DNA of 64,000 nt. Source: Ophiodon elongatus. Its lineage: Eukaryota; Chordata; Actinopteri; Perciformes; Hexagrammidae. The notes beneath the pieces are model-generated. The model was not told the DNA's origin and did no database searches. It saw only the letters and a list, made by a program, of their open reading frames with translations. A program made the translations under genes and the position numbers. The stretch covers positions 3,117,501-3,181,500 of the forward strand of contig JACSYO010002062.1 in NCBI GenBank assembly GCA_016806645.1, given 5' to 3'. Positions 23,296-33,857 of the stretch are shown here, piece by piece. The first letter of the stretch is position 1; each line of letters begins with the position of its first letter.

Positions 23296-24015
23296 CCCTG
23301 TGCCTTTTTTTGGTTAGACTGTTCTCCATCCAGTTAGGAGTTAAAAGTTAAAAGCATCATTTAATTTACTGCCTTGGTCTGTTAGTCAGATAGTTCCCCC
23401 TTTTTATTTCTAATAGAGAATCTTGTATATAAATATGATGCATCGCTTTAGTTGAATTATTTAAAGTAAAGACTTTTTAAATAAAAAATGTGTTCCTGAT
23501 TGTTGCCAGCTGACAGGGCGCATGTTGTCTTGTTGACGTTTTGGATTTGTTGTCCAATGTTTTTTCAACAAAATACATTTGTAGCAATTTTAAGGTAAAA
23601 CTTCAGCTTCTTTTGCCAAAACAGAACATGATTCTAATTATTTTTACCAAGAATATAATTTCTGGTATAATCAATTCCCAATTATAAAGATGAAAAAGGA
23701 GAGCACTGGGGAAAAGAATAAAATCCCTTTTTGGTTGAAGCAGAAATATAAAGATATTACTGTCAAAATAACTATAGTTATTATGAATCAATAACCCAAC
23801 AGAAATATAATAGTAACCACTACTTAAGTTTTGATTCATGACCCAATATGAAGATCACAACCCAGTGTTTTGGCTGCGATTGCAGACCCAGTGGTTTTGA
23901 ATAATCCAAAGACATATTTAGAAGGTTTGCTGTTCATTTATTTCATTAAAGTCTTCAGGACAAACAGTATAAACACTGTACATACAGTTTACATGAACAT
24001 ACTGGATTCTATGTG
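23296..24015. other. Intergenic, no gene seen
   Basis: AT-rich; short open frames have no family pattern. Confidence 0.4.
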
Positions 24016-24564
24016 CAACCCTGTCTCCTAGAAATTATGTTGCCCCAGAACTAAAACGCATTCTCAATTACATTTGACCAGAAACGTATTTTCTCCCTGA
24101 TTACGTTTGTGTTTGACGTATTACAAATACGTTTCTAATCAACGTATCTTTGTTTTCTTGCTTTGCTTTCCTACAATGCGCTCGACCACACGTCGGGCTG
24201 TTATTAATTGGAAAAAGCGTACTCTAGTCTTTATTATTTTAATTTAATTCCCGTATATTTTGTATCGCCTGCGCATTATGACAGCATTAGGCGTGCTTTT
24301 AAGAAGTAATGTATTGGGACAGCGTTTTCATAGTGACATGCGATCGCTAACAAACCTGTCCTTTTTCCAATTAATAACAGCCCGAAGTGTGGTCGAGTGC
24401 ATTGTAGGAAAGCAAAGCAAGAAACAGCAAAGATACGTTGATTAGAAACGTATTAGTAATACGTCAAACATAAACGTAATCAGGGAGAAAATACGTTTCC
24501 TTTCAAACGTAATTGAGAATGTGTTTTAGTTCTGGGGGAACGTAAGTTTTAGGAGACAGGGTTG
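24016..24564. mobile_element. Foldback (MITE-like) element with long inverted repeats
   Basis: Begins CAACCCTGTCTCCTA and ends TAGGAGACAGGGTTG. Nearly 180 bp at each end are inverted copies of each other, around a unique centre (about 24200-24380). Flanks TCTATGTG and TCTCTGTG form an 8-bp target duplication with one mismatch, pointing to a hAT-mobilised MITE. Relatives of it lie at 58577-58728 and 60800-61222. Confidence 0.75.
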
Positions 24565-24644
24565 TCTCTGTGACCAATGAAAGACTTTAAAGCTTTTCGA
24601 ATGATTATTTCTCGTTCAGCCTGAAGCGTCCGTCTCTTTCTGGA

Positions 24645-25085
24645 TCACACGGCTTCCTGTGTCTGGGAGGAGCTTCCTGAACCCACCGGCACAGAAGAAG
24701 CAGATGGAGACAAACTACGTCCTCTGTGCCGGTGGAGACGGGACGCTCCTCGTCCTCTCGGCTGGCTGGCTGGTGAGGCGGGTTGTGTCGGGGATGGACG
24801 GGCGGAAGCACAAAGGAGTCCTGCCCTGTGAGACACAAACACAAGTGATGAATACTTTTGAACTCTACACAACCGTTACAAAATCTGGCCTCCAATGATG
24901 GGATGTTTTACTGCTACTTCTGTAGTCTTAGTGAGGCATTACTTACTCAGCCCACTGAAAGGAAGGCGACCGCCGCTCTCCATCTGGTCCCTGTGGTCCT
25001 CCGTCCTTCTCATCTGGTCCCGACTCATCTTCGCTGTCGTCAAGGAGATCCTGGATGTTGCTTCTTGTGTCGCAGCCATCGATAC
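24645..25085 (-). CDS. Two possible 3' exons of an unidentified gene
   Basis: Exon 25085-24947 (acidic: DLLDDSEDESGPDEKDG) has an AG acceptor after TTTTACTC and a GTAAGT donor. Exon 24825-24645 follows with a CACAG acceptor. The phase carries across the join and ends at TGA, giving an Arg/Ser-rich tail (RGRGASRLHRHRGRSLSPSA). They lie downstream of the acidic gene pair on the same strand and could be its alternative 3' exons. I could not connect them by phase to a definite upstream exon, and no family is recognised. Confidence 0.3.
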
Positions 25086-25525
25086 CTGAGTAAAAGAGAC
25101 TTGGAGACTTTTTCTTAACGTTAGTAATGATTACTTTCCCTCTGTCGGGTTCAGCCACCTTCACCTAACTCTAAAAATATATAGAGGGTAAGTAAAATGA
25201 AACCATTTTTTGAATTACTGTGAAGTGAGACTTTCAGGGGACTTACCTTTGGTGACTTACCTTTGTCTGGTAAAGACATCTAGACTTTATAAAGAAAAAT
25301 ACAAGACGGAAAAACATCTATCCACTGTTAACTTACCTGGTTTCTTCATTTAGCGTCATCAATTATTACTCAAAAGGAAAATCCTTGGAAAAAGAAGTGA
25401 AATAAGCTCTGCTGCAGGATGCTACCTATCGCCAATCCCGCCAGACGCGAGGGAAGGCTGTCTGGTGCTTTATCTCCTGCCAGACGTAAAGGTTTTACAA
25501 TCCTGCAGCAAACAGGCGGTCGGTG

Positions 25526-26355
25526 TCAGTCCCAGTCGCTGTCTTCAGCCCGGTGCTGGTGTCTTCTGTTTGTGGAAGATCCGTGGCCTGAGGTGGAGGG
25601 TGGTGACCATCTGTAGTCATCTGCTCTGGTCCTCTTCGTGGAGGATCCAAGGCCTGACGTGGAAGGTGCTGACTCCCTGGAGTCCTCCTCTCTGGTCCTC
25701 TTTGTGGAGGATCCGAGGCCTGACGTGGAGGGTCCGAGGCCGAGGGAAGCACCCAATGATGTTCCAAACCAAAAGGGAGGGAGAGAGAATGGCGAGCAGG
25801 AATGGGATGAGCAGACCTCACTCGACGCAACTTCTCCAAGAAACTCAGAGGTGGGGGCCGCTGGTTGAGAGGGTCATCTTCATCTTCATCTTGCTCCCTT
25901 TCTTCCTCCTCCTCCTTTGTCATCTTCATCCTCGAACATGGGCCGTTTCTCAATATGTGTTCTTGTCTGTACTTGTGTTCTCGAGGACTTGTGAAACGTC
26001 ATAAGTCGCAGCCCAAGTCCTGATACAATTCTAAAGTCCACATCGAGCCAAGCACGGTCCAAATGCCCGGATGGGACTTCCTTTTAGAAATGATCCCAAA
26101 TGATCCCAAATGATCCCAAATGATCCGCTGGCTCTGATGTCTCCAAACATGAGATATAATTCGGTTTGGAGGATCTAAGGAGCAATTTCTGGTCTCGGAG
26201 TTTATTATTTGTTCCAAAGTAATATTAAATCAGTTTGACTCAGGGCAAGGTTAAGATTCATAACTTAATTTTATTATTTAATAACAAATGTTTTAACTAG
26301 AGTGCTGTCGTTTTACTTTTGACTGAATTGTTTGCAATTGGTATAATTGGGTATC

Positions 26356-26390
<35 letters not shown>

Positions 26391-26986
26391 ATAATAATTA
26401 AAATTATTTTAATTTTAATTTTAAAAACTAAAAAAGCAGGTTTGTCATAATTGGTTTGTAAAAATACTCTACAGTGAAGAACCGGAGTAAACTCAGCAAC
26501 AACAGCTGAGGTGGTGATGTCATCAAGTCAGCTGCTGTTCCAATTGCAGGAAGACTGTCCTGCGTCCTCCCGTCCTGCGTCCTCCCGTCCTGCGTCCTCC
26601 CATCCCTGGAGTCTGGACTCCCAAGTCCAAACTCCCAAGTCCAAACTCCAAAGTACACAAGTCCGTACTTGTCATACTTGGTATTGAGAAACGGTCATGG
26701 AGTCGTACCCAGACTCTTCGCTCTCCCAATCGGACAAGACGTCTTCCTCCTCCTCTGCCTCCTCCTCCTCCTCCTCCTCCTCGCCCTCCTCCTCCTCCTC
26801 GCCCTCCTCCACGTCAGTAGAGAAGACCGAGGGAAGCACCCAATCTTCACCATCACCCACAACAGCAATCTCAAGCTCGCCTTCCTCTTCCTCATCAGAA
26901 GAGTTGTAGATCGGTAGACTACCTTCATCGTCAAGGACGATCCTGATGACTTCAGGGAGGCCATCTTGTGCAGGACATCCATTCAC
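25526..26986 (-). pseudogene. Second, broken copy of the acidic repeat gene
   Basis: Tandem relative of the exon at 28077-27191. It keeps GLPEVIRIV, DDWVLPS-like GEDWVLPSVF, a long Glu run and ESGYDSM. It is then interrupted at 26699 by a 755-bp insertion that resumes at 25940. Beyond it PPPLSFLEKLRRVRSAHPIP appears after a frame change. A second frame change precedes the STSGLGSSTKRTR repeats (two full units), ending at TGA near 25526. No exon 1 was found for it. Both lesions would prevent a normal product. Confidence 0.65.
25941..26695. mobile_element. DNA transposon inserted in the acidic gene copy
   Basis: 755 bp with inverted ends GGCCGTTTCTCAATA and TATTGAGAAACGGTC, flanked by CATG on both sides (25937-25940, 26696-26699). 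The intact neighbour shows the empty site. The interior contains small tandem repeats (AAATGATCCC near 26085-26125; CCTGCGTCCTCCCGT near 26555-26605) and a TA tract at 26360. No transposase, so non-autonomous; family not identified. Confidence 0.75.
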
Positions 26987-27190
26987 TGTTAACTTACCTG
27001 GTTTCTAAATTTAGCATCATCAACTCTAACTCAAAAGAAAAATCCATGAAAAAAAGAGCTATTTAAAAGCTCTGCTGCAGGATGCAACCTATCGCCAACC
27101 CCGCCAGATGCGAGGGAAGGCTGTCTGGCGCTTTATCAGTCCTGCCAGACGTAAAGGTTTTACAATTCTGCAGCAAACAGGCGGTCGGTC

Positions 27191-29617
27191 TCAGTCCGAG
27201 TCGCTGTCTTCAGCCCAGTGCTGGTGTCTTCTGTTTGTGGAAGATCCGTGGCCTGAGGTAGAGGGTGGTGACCATCTGTAATCATCTGCTCTGGTCCTCT
27301 TCGTGGAGGATCCGAGGCCTGACGTGGAGGGTGCAGACTCCCTGTAGTCGTCTTCTCTGGTCCTCTTTGTGGAGGATCCGAGGCCTGACGTGGAGGGTGC
27401 GGACTCCCTGGAGTCCTCCTCTCTGGTCCTCTTTGTGGAGGATCCGAGGCCTGACGTGGAGGGTGCTGCGTCCGCGTTGTCGTCCTCACCGATCTTCTGC
27501 CTCTTCTCACTCACCTGCGCCGTGCGGTCCTCTTCCCTGCTCCTCTTGGTGGACTCCCATGACCTCTGGGGGACTGGGGGCGGACCTTCATCAGGACGTT
27601 CCACACCAAAAGGGAGGGAGAGAGGATGGCGAGCCGGAATGGGATGAGCAGACACCACTCGACGCAACTTCTCCAGGAAACTCAGAGGTGGGGGCTGCTG
27701 GTTGGGAGGGTCATCTTCATCTTCTTCTTCCTCCAGCCTTGCTTCTTCCTCCACCCTTGCTTCCTCCTCCTCTTCGTCATCTTCATCCTCGAACATGGAG
27801 TCGTACCCGGAATCTTCGCTCTCCCCGTCGGACAAGACGTCATCCTCCTCGTCCACTCCCTCGTCGTCCTCTTCCTCCTCGTCGGAAGAATAGAAGGCCG
27901 ACGGAAGGACCCAATCATCACCATTATCAATAACAATATCTACAAACTCAAACTCACCTTCCTCTTCCCCATCAGAAGAGTCGTAGACCAGGAGGTGACC
28001 TGCGTCGCCGTGGACGATCCTGATGGCTTCAGGGAGGCCATCTTGTGCAGGATGTCCGAGGCCGACGCCAGCACCAGCTGAGAGGGAAACATTTAGATGT
28101 TTATTAGTCAGGATTCCTCATGACATTCAAATTTTCTGGATTACAACAATTAATAATCACAGTTTAAATTATATAAAACGACGGCATATCCACAAACTAA
28201 CTATGACTGCACTACACGTGTCACGAAGGCACCAACACACAAGAGACTTTGCCTTTTAACAGTAATATCAAACATATTGCAGCTCTGCCTCTGTTAGCTT
28301 GAACAGAGAACACATAACAAAACAACAACAATAATAATAATGATAAAAGCAATCATTATTATTATCGTCGTTATAGATATTATCCTTGTTATTATTATAT
28401 GTCCAAAACAACAGTGTAGGGTTCATAATAAATACAAATAAAAAAAGGTTTTAATCACGAGGTGCACGTGAAGAGCGCTTCATAATTGTCGGATGAGGAG
28501 AGGAGCAGCTGCGCGCTTTTACGCACGGGCTTTGTCCATCTTTATTAATCTGGATTCAGATTCCAGCTGCTAATCAATCAGTCAGCAGACCAATTAACCG
28601 ACCTTTGAGTACTCGTGAGCTCTGGACAAAGACATTTATTCTGCATTTGTGTGGACGTTTCGTCCGTGTCCGTCAGTGGTTTGCAATAAACAGCGTGAAC
28701 GTATTTCACATGCTTCGCACTATACGGGCGTCATGACGCACAGTGAAACGTGGCTACATTCATCCAACATGACCACAGTGACCTCTTTAGTTTATAACTC
28801 ATTATTCTCCCAGTTTATGAGCTGCTCATCCCTGCGCGTGGAGGAGATGGTGTCACGACTGGACGCAGCACGCGCACATGCAGTCCCGTGGAGTTACTTA
28901 ACAGAGCGCTCTCTTGTCAAAACACCACACAACGAGCGAAGCGCATTGAATTGTTAAGTGTTGAAGAAATAGTTTATGTAATATTATACATTAAAAGAAG
29001 CAGATGTTTGTTCAATACGTCAAGTTTCAACAATTCAAACAAACCCAATCAGGGTTGCCTCGAGCCCAGGTGTGATTGGAACCGTACGTCATCACGTTCG
29101 GCCCAAATCGTTCCATATGGTTTCCATGGTGCACAATTTATGCATATATTTTAACGTTCCATGAAAAGGTTCTCAGCGCCATTTTTTTCAAGAAATTTCA
29201 ATGTCAAATGGGAAAGTTTTGATGCCCTCAAATCTAAACGACAGTGTTGTCAGACCTCTACACTGGTTGTTAACACGTCCCACAGACGTCCCGACACATT
29301 TAAGACATTTTGCCCCTCAAATAGTCCTTTTACACCGAGAAATCGTCGAGTGAGTGCCACTTTGCACCAGAGTGACGCTCAATTATTTTTTTTTCAATAT
29401 TCCTCATTTCATGGGGTGAACTGTTCACCTTGAAACTCAAAAAGTTTCACTTATTTCTAAACTGAGAATACTTTAAACGGGTTTAAGGCATGAATATATA
29501 AGAAAAATGCAAATAAATATATAAAAATAATTTCTTACCTCCAAGGTCGTAGTCCAACCCCTGGCCCACTCCCAGCAGCAGGGGCTCCTCCTCCATCAGC
29601 GGACGACCGACGGTCAT
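27191..29617 (-). CDS. Unrecognised acidic, repeat-containing protein (two exons)
   Basis: Exon 1 29617-29539 (MTVGRPLMEEEPLLLG, GTAAG donor) and exon 2 28077-27191 (CTCTCAG acceptor) join in phase to 321 residues. The order is: a short N terminus, GLPEAIRIVHGDAGHLLVYD, a long Asp/Glu-rich region with EDSGYDSM, a conserved-looking PPPLSFLEKLRRVVSAHPIP block, and a basic KRSREED/KRQK segment. Three 22-residue repeats (STSGLGSSTKRTR core) and a diverged fourth close the protein. DSGYDS fits the DSGxxS phosphodegron read by beta-TrCP. Basic clusters suggest nuclear location (inference). A TATA box lies 180 bp upstream and a tandem broken copy lies downstream. I do not recognise a family; splice choice is by eye. 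Confidence 0.55.
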
Positions 29618-29796
29618 TTTCAGGCTCTACTGATGTGATTCAGTATAGTTTAGTTCTCCAACAAGATTGGTAAAAGCAGATTTTGTCTCAAGTGGTTCAA
29701 AACTCAAAGAGTTCGCTCGACACAGTTTGGGTTCACAGAAGTTTTCAGCTCATGTTCAGGTCCAAGTGCAGAGTGAGGAATCAGAAAGGCCACGCC

Positions 29797-29804
29797 CTTT
29801 TATA
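29797..29804 (-). promoter_or_regulatory. TATA box of the acidic protein gene
   Basis: TATAAAAG on the minus strand, followed by GGGCGTGG (a KLF/Sp-type GC motif), about 180 bp upstream of the exon 1 start codon. A strong TATA plus a short first exon fits an inducible gene, which is inference. Confidence 0.6.
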
Positions 29805-29829
29805 ACCTCGGTCGAGCGTCGTTCTGTTT

Positions 29830-30086
29830 CCATGGCGTTTAATGACAAGCTTGCGTGCCTGCGTGCGTGTGTGCTGTGATTAGAGAGCGATTTTTATTAT
29901 TTTCTCATATTTCCAAACATATGTATTATTTTATTCATACTATTATTTTTTTATTACATTTTTTAGTAATTTGATTCCATTCAGTGCAGCTCTAATGAGT
30001 TGTACTGTCTCTGTAATACTCCTGATAATTAGACAAATGGGATAGTTTGGGTTAAAAACATGCAACTTCAATATATATATATATAT

Positions 30087-30132
<46 letters not shown>

Positions 30133-30560
30133 TTTTTCATAGACGTGTGTTTTAAAATAGGACATGTCTGTTGAACACAGAAAGCCAACTTTGTTTTTTT
30201 AATGCAATGTTGTAGAATCTAATTATGTTTAGTAATTAATCACACAGCCTTTTCCGTTTCTGAAACACTTTTTATTTATACTGCAGCAGATCATAAATAT
30301 CATTAAAGCAAAATTGGCAACATTTCCGATGATTACAGCACATTTTTTCTTTCTGTCAAAGTTTGTCTTGATCGATGTTTGATGGAGGAGAAGCCACGAG
30401 GACATTAATGACGGAGGTTTGATGACGGTTTATACTGAGAGGTTATAGAGTTTATAGTGAGGGTTTATAGAGTTTGATAGGTATATATATATATATATAT
30501 CAATATATCTATCTATCTATCTATCTGTCTGTCTGTCTGTATATAGTACATTAAAATACA
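29830..30560. repeat. Microsatellite-bearing intergenic DNA
   Basis: Holds a TA/CATG tract at about 30071-30130 and a compound TA-TCTA-TCTG tract at about 30482-30541. No gene seen. Confidence 0.7.
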
Positions 30561-32160
30561 TTGAATTATTATCTGTGTTTTCTCTATAGATTATTTTGTT
30601 CATCCATAATGAAAACTAGAAGTTATTGTGAGAAGGAACATGGCGTCTTATTGTGGCGTTGTTACACTTTTGTGTACTTTCATTCTTAGGGGAAATCAGC
30701 ACCCGTGAACGAGCACCTGTAAGCACCCGGGCTCTCAGGACACCATCAGGAGGAATGAGGGCAACAGCTGATCATAACAACAATACTCACACGTGTCAGA
30801 CGGTACAGCTGGAGAAGAAACCATTTTATTTAAATGAAGCTGCGTGCAGTTCAATGGGTAATGTGTATCGTTAATGGCCGTCGTAGTTCCCCTTGCTGTG
30901 TGATGACGTAAGTCACTGCACAGACTTCATACATGGGTCTGTTGATATATTTTCTCTTGTCTGAATATGTTTTTTAAGGTGACTGATTTCTGCATGTGTA
31001 ACATGTTCAGCATCAGTTCTATTTGTTCTGGCTCAGTTTTAATTAAAAGCACATGATGCTTCTATTTCCGTCATTGCCTCTCATGACCTTCTTAAATACT
31101 GCAACGTTGCTCTTGTTAAGCGAGGCAACTTCAGGTTTAACTCTGGGGTTTCAGTCCTATATGGGGTCGATCACCATCGCTACTTATCCTGAACACCTAA
31201 CCTGTACCGGAGCAGGTCATGTCGGATACAAGAGATCAACTGGTATGAACTCACCGCCCACTGACCAATCAAAGCTCGGCTCATGGATCGTTACATAATA
31301 TAATACATAAATACGAAGAAGTCAAAAGTGACCATGGACGTGCGGTCAGGGGGAGGCAGGTGAGGTAAAAGTAATAAATAAAATCAATAAAAGTAAAAAA
31401 CAAATAATGATGAAATAAATATTAATATTTCTCTACTGATCGGTGCTATGAATGTAACTTCTGTATAATTCCAATCATTTCAAGCATTTTTATAATCCAA
31501 ATCGCTGAGTTTGCGCATGCCCTGTTCAAACAGAGAGGAGACAGCGAGGTGAGCAGTGCCTCACCTCAGATTGGTCAGTCCCTCACAAACTGGGTTGAGC
31601 GCGTGCCTTTTGCCTAATCATTGTTTGTCACCACTGTAATATTTGTAGACACACTTATTATATTTCTTTCCATAGAATAGGTCGTGTATTTCACGTTTGT
31701 GTAGGACCTATTTAGTCTTGCTGATTGACATAAAACATCAGTGAAGAAGCCCAGAGGGGAGGCAAACAGTACCTCTGCCTCAAGGAAGGGGGCGTGCGAG
31801 AGCCCACGGGTTCATGCTTGTTCTGCCGTTGCTCTTCTTCTCCACTTTTAAAACTAAAAGAAGATAAGGAGGACTTTTACAACAAAGTCACGGAGATGTT
31901 TGTCCAGAAGGATAGACGAATGGACTTCATTTACGTAAAGGTCAGACCATGCACACACTGCAGTAGGCTGTGTAGACTATTTTTATTTGTGTTGAATGAC
32001 TATGAATGGAGGGTGCAGAGGAAATGCGCTCTTTCTCTGAGCTGCTATAAATTGGTGGAATAAAATATGTACCATATGTGTGCGTGTAGAGAATGCTGAT
32101 ATGAAATATGAAAAACAATGTGCAAGCTGCCAATTGAATGGTGATTTAAGCTGCTCTGTT
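30561..32160. other. Intergenic, no gene supported
   Basis: Short open frames only. The segment near 31335-31600 (GACGTGCGGTCAGGGGGAGG ... GTGCCTCACCTCAG) resembles ends of a fish hAT-type element, but I could not find both borders. Confidence 0.35.
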
Positions 32161-33857
32161 GGGTTCATATTGTAGCGACCCGTGGTAAGGAAAGCTACGA
32201 GACGTTATATTGCTGGTTGCGTTTTATTAGTGGACAATACACAGGCTGCTGTGGGCCGCAGCCTACGGCAACACAACAGTCAACACCGTTCAACGTTCTC
32301 TTAACATGCCGAACCATCTGCTCCCGCTCACAGACTAACTCTCAACAGGCTAGCAGCACAAACAACAACATCCCACTTCACTCGCTCGGCCAATCCCAGG
32401 TACGCTCATGTGTGCCACCGACCCCCATAGGTAGCTAGGATGATTGACAGGTTTTACAGCTTCACAGGGAATGAGACCTTCACTGACCTCCTGAACTCAG
32501 TAAATGCAATAACCACTCTTTTTATCTAAAACAACTTATTCCTGTAAACACAATAACACTTATAACATAACAGGTTAACATTACATGTCACTCAGTCCGT
32601 GACAATATATTTGTAAATATGACTCTGATAGAGTCAGTGTCTCACCAGCCACGAACCTCACCGCGCGTCACTTCAAAAGTCATAATCCATCACTAACCAA
32701 TGGAAATACCAGACGGCGAACTAACCTAAACCACGCGGCGGATCAATACGTTTTTGATAGCCGGATCACAAACGTGACCTGGACCCTACCACGCAGTACG
32801 TCGGTTCAGCGAACCAAGTGGCGGATGAATGCGGTTAGCCAGCGAGACGATGAACGTGAGTCGACCCTTGACAAGCGGCGCGACAGCTCGGAAAGAGAAA
32901 GCCTACAGTAAGTGAGGTGAGTGGATCCATCAGCAATATCATTCAACCCAATTAGTAAATGTAAAGAAAGTATCTGCTGTCATGTTAATATATTGTCCGT
33001 AAATGCATGACGCTTAAGCTTAGTTTAATGCAGTTGGTCCAATCTGGCAAATAGTCCAGCGTTGAAGTAGCGTTAGCTAGTTTTCAATAGTCACATTTGA
33101 GCCGCGTAAATCCTGATAACCGGTCTAATTGGACCCGGACACGATAGAAAGGTTGATGAACACAGGACCTAGCTAGCTAAGTAACGTAGTGCACGTGGTG
33201 TACCTTAACTTATGTGAAGATAATTAGCAAGCTAGTTAGTAGCGTTAGCAAGCTTTCTGTGTTCGCGCCACTCTCGCGTGCTCATGAATTGATTTCATGA
33301 ATTCCAGTCTTGAATCTCCAGCTCCTTCAACAATGCTGACGCTAAAATATAAGATATAAATAATTCAAAAAGCATTAGTAGATATTCTATGCCTAAATAT
33401 AGTGCAGAAATATAAGATAAGAATCAAATATAACATGTTACAAAAATGAAGTTATTAAGAATAAATTCAAATGTTGAATATACAATGTAACAATACTGTC
33501 TGGACTGGTGGTTTAAAGTTAAAGTGTAACATTGGTTGGGTACATTGTAAAGTGATGAATAGAATGTGAATGCTTTTATCACTTTTAAACCTGTTATTCA
33601 TCAAAATTATACAGTTAGGAAAATAGATTTGTAATACAAATGACAAATTCCCTCGGTTTCTTATGATTTTGTTACTTTAAAAAACTCACCATAGGTTATG
33701 GAAACTACCACGGTTCCTAAGATCATAAATTGTTGTCTTATTACTGTGGCCATTGTGTGCAGTTTACTCTCTTTATCAAGTTTGCAGTTCATATGACTAA
33801 TGGTTTTGCTATATCATGTTGTATTGATTATTTTTCTGTGTTTCAGGTGCAGATAGT
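32161..33857. other. 5' region of the transposase-like pseudogene
   Basis: Starts with GTAGCGACCCGTGG and has no coding pattern. It ends at a TTTCAG just before the zinc-finger frame, which may be a splice acceptor, so a non-coding first exon (for example near 32900 before GTAAGTGAGG) is possible. Confidence 0.3.

Noticed and set aside
24605..24895. 96-residue frame with a Leu-rich end
   Set aside because: It does not continue the phase of the preceding exon; the overlapping Ser/Arg-rich frame does.
27265..27933. 222-residue plus-strand Trp/Arg-rich frame
   Set aside because: Shadow of the acidic gene on the minus strand, caused by its GAG/GAT-rich codons and 66-bp repeats.
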